Source: BD2-11 sp965221785
Lineage (GTDB): Bacteria > Gemmatimonadota > Gemmatimonadetes > Longimicrobiales > Gaopeijiaceae
Assembly (NCBI GenBank): GCA_965221785.1
Contig: CBDCSR010000003.1
Coordinates: forward strand, 434,001-498,000
Length of the DNA stretch: 64,000 bases
Direction of reading: 5' to 3'
The stretch's first letter is position 1; the number at the start of each line of letters is the position of its first letter. Below the pieces are notes generated by a model. The model ran no database searches, had not been told where the DNA came from, and was given only the letters and a program-made list of their open reading frames with translations. Below, one piece after another: positions 60,935 to 64,000 of this stretch. A program made the position numbers and the translations under genes.

Positions 60935-63900
60935 AGGTTCCCGCAACGGCATGGAGGTGCCCGGAGCGCGTCTGGCGATCGACATCGGAGGCACCTTTAC
61001 CGACGTGGCGCTGGAGGCCGGCGGGCCGCCGGTCACCACCAAGGTGCTCACCACGCCCGCGGCCCCCGAACAGGGGGTCCTGTCCGGAGTTCACAAGGTG
61101 CTGGAGATCGCGGGCGTGGCCCCCTCGGAGGTGCGGTTGGTCATCCACGGGACCACGCTGGCGACCAACGCGATCATCGAGCGCAGAGGGGCGCGCACGG
61201 CCTTGATCGTCACATCGGGACATCGCGACGCCCTCGAGATGGCGCGCGAGAACCGCTTCGAGCAATACGACATCGGCATCGACCGGCCCGAGCCCCTGGT
61301 GCCGCGGCGCCTGCGCCTGCCCGTGACCGAACGCGTGGACCGGCACGGACGCGTGCTGGTGTCGCTGGACGAGGACTCGGTGCGCGCTCTGCTGCCGGTC
61401 CTGGACGCGCACGGGGTCGAGTCCGTGGCCGTGGGGCTGATCCACGGCTACGCCAACCCGGACCACGAGCGGCGCGTCGGCGCGATTCTGGCATCGGAGC
61501 GCCCGGCGCTTGCGGTGACGCTGGCTTCGGATGTATGCCCGGAGGTACGCGAGTACGAACGGCTCTCGACCGCGTGCGCAAACGCATATGTCCAGCCGCT
61601 CATGTCCCGCTACCTGAAGGGGCTGGCGGAGTCGCTCGTGGCCTCGGGGCTCGATTGCCCTTTCCTGCTCATGACCTCCGGGGGCGGGCTCACGACGCTC
61701 GCAACCGCCATGGCGGCGCCCGTGCGGCTGGTGGAATCCGGTCCTGCGGGAGGTGCGATTCTGGCGAGCCACCTCGCGCGGCGGATGGAGCTGGGCGACG
61801 TGCTTTCGTTCGACATGGGGGGCACGACCGCGAAACTGTGCGTGATCGACGGGGGCCGGCCGCTGCAGTCGCGCGCTTTCGAGGTGGCCCGCAGCTACCG
61901 CTTCAAGAAGGGGAGCGGCCTCCCGGTACGCATTCCCGTGATCGAGATGGTCGAGATCGGGGCCGGGGGCGGCTCCATCGCGGCGGTGGACAACCTGGGC
62001 CGCATCCACGTGGGGCCGGCCAGTGCGGGGGCGGAGCCGGGGCCGGCGGCGTACGCCCGGGGCGGGACCGACGCCACGGTCACCGACGCGGACCTGGTGC
62101 TGGGACGCATCGACCCGGAGCTCTTCGCGGGAGGCGCGATCCCTCTCGACAGCGACCGGGCGGCGGCGGCCGTTCGCAACGAGCCGGGGGCGAAACTGGG
62201 GCTTGATGAGACGGACGCCGCGCTCGGGATCAGCGAGATGGTCGACGAGAACATGGCCAACGCCGCGCGCACGCACGCGATCGAGTGGGGAAAGGGGTTG
62301 ACCGGCCGGACCCTGGTGGCGTTCGGCGGCTCGGCACCCATCCACGCCGCCCGCCTGGCGGACAAGCTCGAACTGGATCGCTTCCTGGTCCCGGCCGACG
62401 CAGGGGTGGGGTCGGCGGTGGGGTTCCTGCTGGCGCCGGTTTCCTACGAGGTGGTGCGCAGCCGCTACATGCGGCTGTCGAACTTCGATGCCGCGGTAGT
62501 CCGGGACGTGATGGAGGAGATGCGGGGGGAGGCGACCGCAGTGGTCGCGCGGGGCGCTCCGGGCGCCGGGACCACTGAGAGCGTGCGCGCCTACATGCGC
62601 TACGTGGGGCAGGGCCACGAGATCGGAGTGGAGGTGCCGCGGGGGGTGGTGGTGGGCACCGGCTCTGGGGCGGGCGACGATTCCATGGACGCCCTGCGGG
62701 GAGCCTTCGACGAGGCGTACCGGGCCGTGTACGGTCGCATCATTCCAGGGCTGGACGTGGAGGTGCTGAGCTGGACGCTGGTGGTGACGGCGGAGGGGGT
62801 GCGGGGAGGGGTGGTGTCGGCTACGGACACAGCCTCCGCTCGATCGGTTGCGGACATGGCTTCTCCCGGTTCGGTCGCGGGCGACGGGATGCAAATGCGA
62901 GAACCGGATTGCACGCCTTCCGGGCCGGGTTCGCCAACCGCCAGGGACGCCGCCGGTGGCTGCCCCGGGGCGCATCGTTCGGGCGGTCCGTCCGTTCCGG
63001 CCGCACCCCCGCCCCTCCGCCGGGCCGAACTGGTCGACGGGGCGGGAGCCGGTCGGGTCGCGGCGGCCGTGCACGCCCGCGGTGAGCTCGCGGTGGGAAT
63101 GCGGGTCGAGGGACCGGCCCTGGTCGTGGAGACCCAAACCACTACGGTCGTACCGGGGGGGTGGGGGGCGGTGGTGCTCCCCGGCGGTCACCTGCTGGTG
63201 CACAGAGACGGAACACCTTGGCCCGCCGCGGTTCCCCGTCTCGCATCCGACCGCCCCGCGCCCGGATCCCCGTCTCCCGCGCCCGGTTCCCCGTCTCCCG
63301 CGCCCGGTTCCCCGTCTCCCGCGCCCGGATCCCCCCACCCCGCGCCGGAAGCTGACTGGCCCGCACGCACATCCCACCGCCCCGCCCTCTCCCTCGTCCA
63401 CGACCAGATCATGTGGAGCCGTCTGCTTTCGGTTGTCGAGGAGCAGGCTCGCACCCTGGTGCGCACCGCCTTTTCCACGCCGGTCCGGGAGGCGGGCGAT
63501 CTCTCCGCAGGTGTCTTCGACCTGTCCGGGCGCATGCTCGCACAGGCCGTCACCGGCACTCCCGGACACGTCAACGCGATGGCGGAATCGGTTGGCTTCT
63601 TCCTGCGCGACCATCCCGTCCCGACCCTCGTCGACGGCGATGTCCTCATCACCAACGATCCGTGGGAGGGAACGGGCCACCTCAACGACTTCACAGTCGT
63701 AACCCCGGCCTTCGTGTCAGGGCGCCCGGTGGCCCTCTTTGCGGCAACCAGCCACATCGCCGACGTGGGCGGCCGCGGTTTCGGCGCCGACGCCAACCAG
63801 GTTTTCGAAGAAGGCGTGCGCATCCCCATCGGCTACCTGATGCGCGCCGGACACGTGGACGAGACCCTGATCCGTCTCCTCCGAGCCAACGTGCGCGACC

Positions 63901-64000
63901 CCGACGTGGCCCAGGGCGACCTCTACTCCCTGGCTGCCTGCAACCGCACCGGCTGCGAACGCCTGGCGGCGATGATGGCCGAATTCGGGCTCGATTCCCT
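60927..64000 (+). CDS. Fused hydantoinase/5-oxoprolinase-type HyuA-HyuB protein (3' end cut by window)
   Basis: Open for at least 1024 codons to the window end. The N-terminal part is HyuA-like: RLAIDIGGTFTDVALEAGG, IHGTTLATNAIIERRGA, VESGPAGGAILAS, LSFDMGGTTAK and GAGGGSIA are the ATPase-type signatures of hydantoinase A/5-oxoprolinase. From about residue 830 the HyuB part begins: HDQIMWSRLLSVVEEQARTLVRTAFSTPVREAGDLS, DVLITNDPWEGTGHLNDFTVVTP, HIADVGGRGFG. A linker includes four 7-residue APGSPSP repeats. ATG 60927 overlaps the SDR stop. ATP-dependent opening of a cyclic amide such as a hydantoin or 5-oxoproline is expected; acetone-carboxylase-like reactions are also known in the superfamily. 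Confidence 0.92.
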   Translation, partial: MAEGSRNGMEVPGARLAIDIGGTFTDVALEAGGPPVTTKVLTTPAAPEQGVLSGVHKVLEIAGVAPSEVRLVIHGTTLATNAIIERRGARTALIVTSGHRDALEMARENRFEQYDIGIDRPEPLVPRRLRLPVTERVDRHGRVLVSLDEDSVRALLPVLDAHGVESVAVGLIHGYANPDHERRVGAILASERPALAVTLASDVCPEVREYERLSTACANAYVQPLMSRYLKGLAESLVASGLDCPFLLMTSGGGLTTLATAMAAPVRLVESGPAGGAILASHLARRMELGDVLSFDMGGTTAKLCVIDGGRPLQSRAFEVARSYRFKKGSGLPVRIPVIEMVEIGAGGGSIAAVDNLGRIHVGPASAGAEPGPAAYARGGTDATVTDADLVLGRIDPELFAGGAIPLDSDRAAAAVRNEPGAKLGLDETDAALGISEMVDENMANAARTHAIEWGKGLTGRTLVAFGGSAPIHAARLADKLELDRFLVPADAGVGSAVGFLLAPVSYEVVRSRYMRLSNFDAAVVRDVMEEMRGEATAVVARGAPGAGTTESVRAYMRYVGQGHEIGVEVPRGVVVGTGSGAGDDSMDALRGAFDEAYRAVYGRIIPGLDVEVLSWTLVVTAEGVRGGVVSATDTASARSVADMASPGSVAGDGMQMREPDCTPSGPGSPTARDAAGGCPGAHRSGGPSVPAAPPPLRRAELVDGAGAGRVAAAVHARGELAVGMRVEGPALVVETQTTTVVPGGWGAVVLPGGHLLVHRDGTPWPAAVPRLASDRPAPGSPSPAPGSPSPAPGSPSPAPGSPHPAPEADWPARTSHRPALSLVHDQIMWSRLLSVVEEQARTLVRTAFSTPVREAGDLSAGVFDLSGRMLAQAVTGTPGHVNAMAESVGFFLRDHPVPTLVDGDVLITNDPWEGTGHLNDFTVVTPAFVSGRPVALFAATSHIADVGGRGFGADANQVFEEGVRIPIGYLMRAGHVDETLIRLLRANVRDPDVAQGDLYSLAACNRTGCERLAAMMAEFGLDS
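63258..63341 (+). repeat. Four tandem 21-bp units (APGSPSP) in the HyuA-HyuB linker
   Basis: Units of 21 bp encode Ala-Pro-Gly-Ser-Pro-Ser-Pro, the last copy with His for the second Ser. Two central copies are identical in DNA. This is a flexible linker between domains; copy number is probably variable. Confidence 0.85.

Noticed and set aside
60858..63680. 940-residue minus-strand open frame across the SDR and Hyu genes
   Set aside because: Antisense to two recognised proteins; low-complexity Arg/Gly/His-rich translation.

Overview
The window is high-GC, densely packed bacterial chromosome. I see no rRNA, tRNA, phage, IS element or CRISPR array. Gene content is dominated by exported hydrolases: two amidases, two S9 peptidases, an M14 carboxypeptidase, a TolB-propeller amidohydrolase, a tandem creatininase-family protein and a penicillin-acylase-type Ntn hydrolase. 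There are also many Tat or lipoprotein signals, a DUF2723 mannosyltransferase-like membrane protein, and GMC/gluconate-dehydrogenase-subunit-3 and BlaI/M56 pairs. This resembles uncultured marine or host-associated Gemmatimonadota, but that assignment is inference from gene content only.

Layout. 1-4.7 kb: a partial amidase, a tandem creatininase-family protein and a flavin amine oxidase, all on the minus strand. 4.7-12 kb: the propeller-amidohydrolase on the plus strand, a YdeI-like protein, and a GMC oxidoreductase/subunit 3 pair facing a hydroxypyruvate-isomerase-like protein. 12-15.7 kb: a Fic protein with an unusual upstream region, a GYD protein and a hydroxyacid dehydrogenase pair. 15.7-19.4 kb: an M14 peptidase and a PanE-like reductase. 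19.4-24.9 kb (minus): an operon of an Ig/LVIVD protein, a YVTN propeller and DUF2723. 25.2-26.3 kb: a sterol 24-C-methyltransferase homologue. 26.3-30.7 kb (minus): S9 peptidase, formyl-THF-hydrolase-like protein, rhodanese and DUF481. 30.8-40.2 kb: small lipoproteins, a frameshifted DprA-like gene, an amidase, a 3-hydroxyisobutyrate-dehydrogenase-like protein, a penicillin acylase and a Tat epimerase. 40.4-42.1 kb: an alkylmercury-lyase (MerB) family gene with an in-frame TGA at the catalytic-cysteine position, coupled to a cyanophycinase-like lipoprotein. 42.1-48.5 kb: class III aminotransferase, MmsA and DUF1971 (minus), then a DPP-IV-like peptidase and a DinB-like protein (plus). 48.5-55.4 kb (minus): an MscS channel, a fRMsr-like GAF protein, an MBL hydrolase, GlcD, GlcE, CcdA and TlpA. 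55.5-59.8 kb (minus): a LivJ-like lipoprotein and a BlaI/M56 pair with coiled-coil repeats. 60.1-64 kb (plus): an SDR and a fused HyuA-HyuB running off the end.

The two standout items are as follows. (1) The MerB-family gene at 40404-41090 matches the MerB spacing C96/D99/C117/C159 exactly except that the C159 position is TGA. The TGA is followed at once by a bulged-U hairpin, and the frame stays coding to a stop that overlaps the next start (GTGA). This makes it a candidate selenocysteine-containing organomercurial lyase. (2) The bacterial homologue of sterol 24-C-methyltransferase (Erg6/SMT) at 25272-26306 keeps the YEFGWG and SAM-binding signatures.

Many genes are translationally coupled by ATGA/GTGA overlaps (GMC/subunit 3, GlcD/GlcE, CcdA/TlpA, BlaI/M56, MerB-like/S51, Ig-LVIVD/YVTN). 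These overlaps were used to choose starts.
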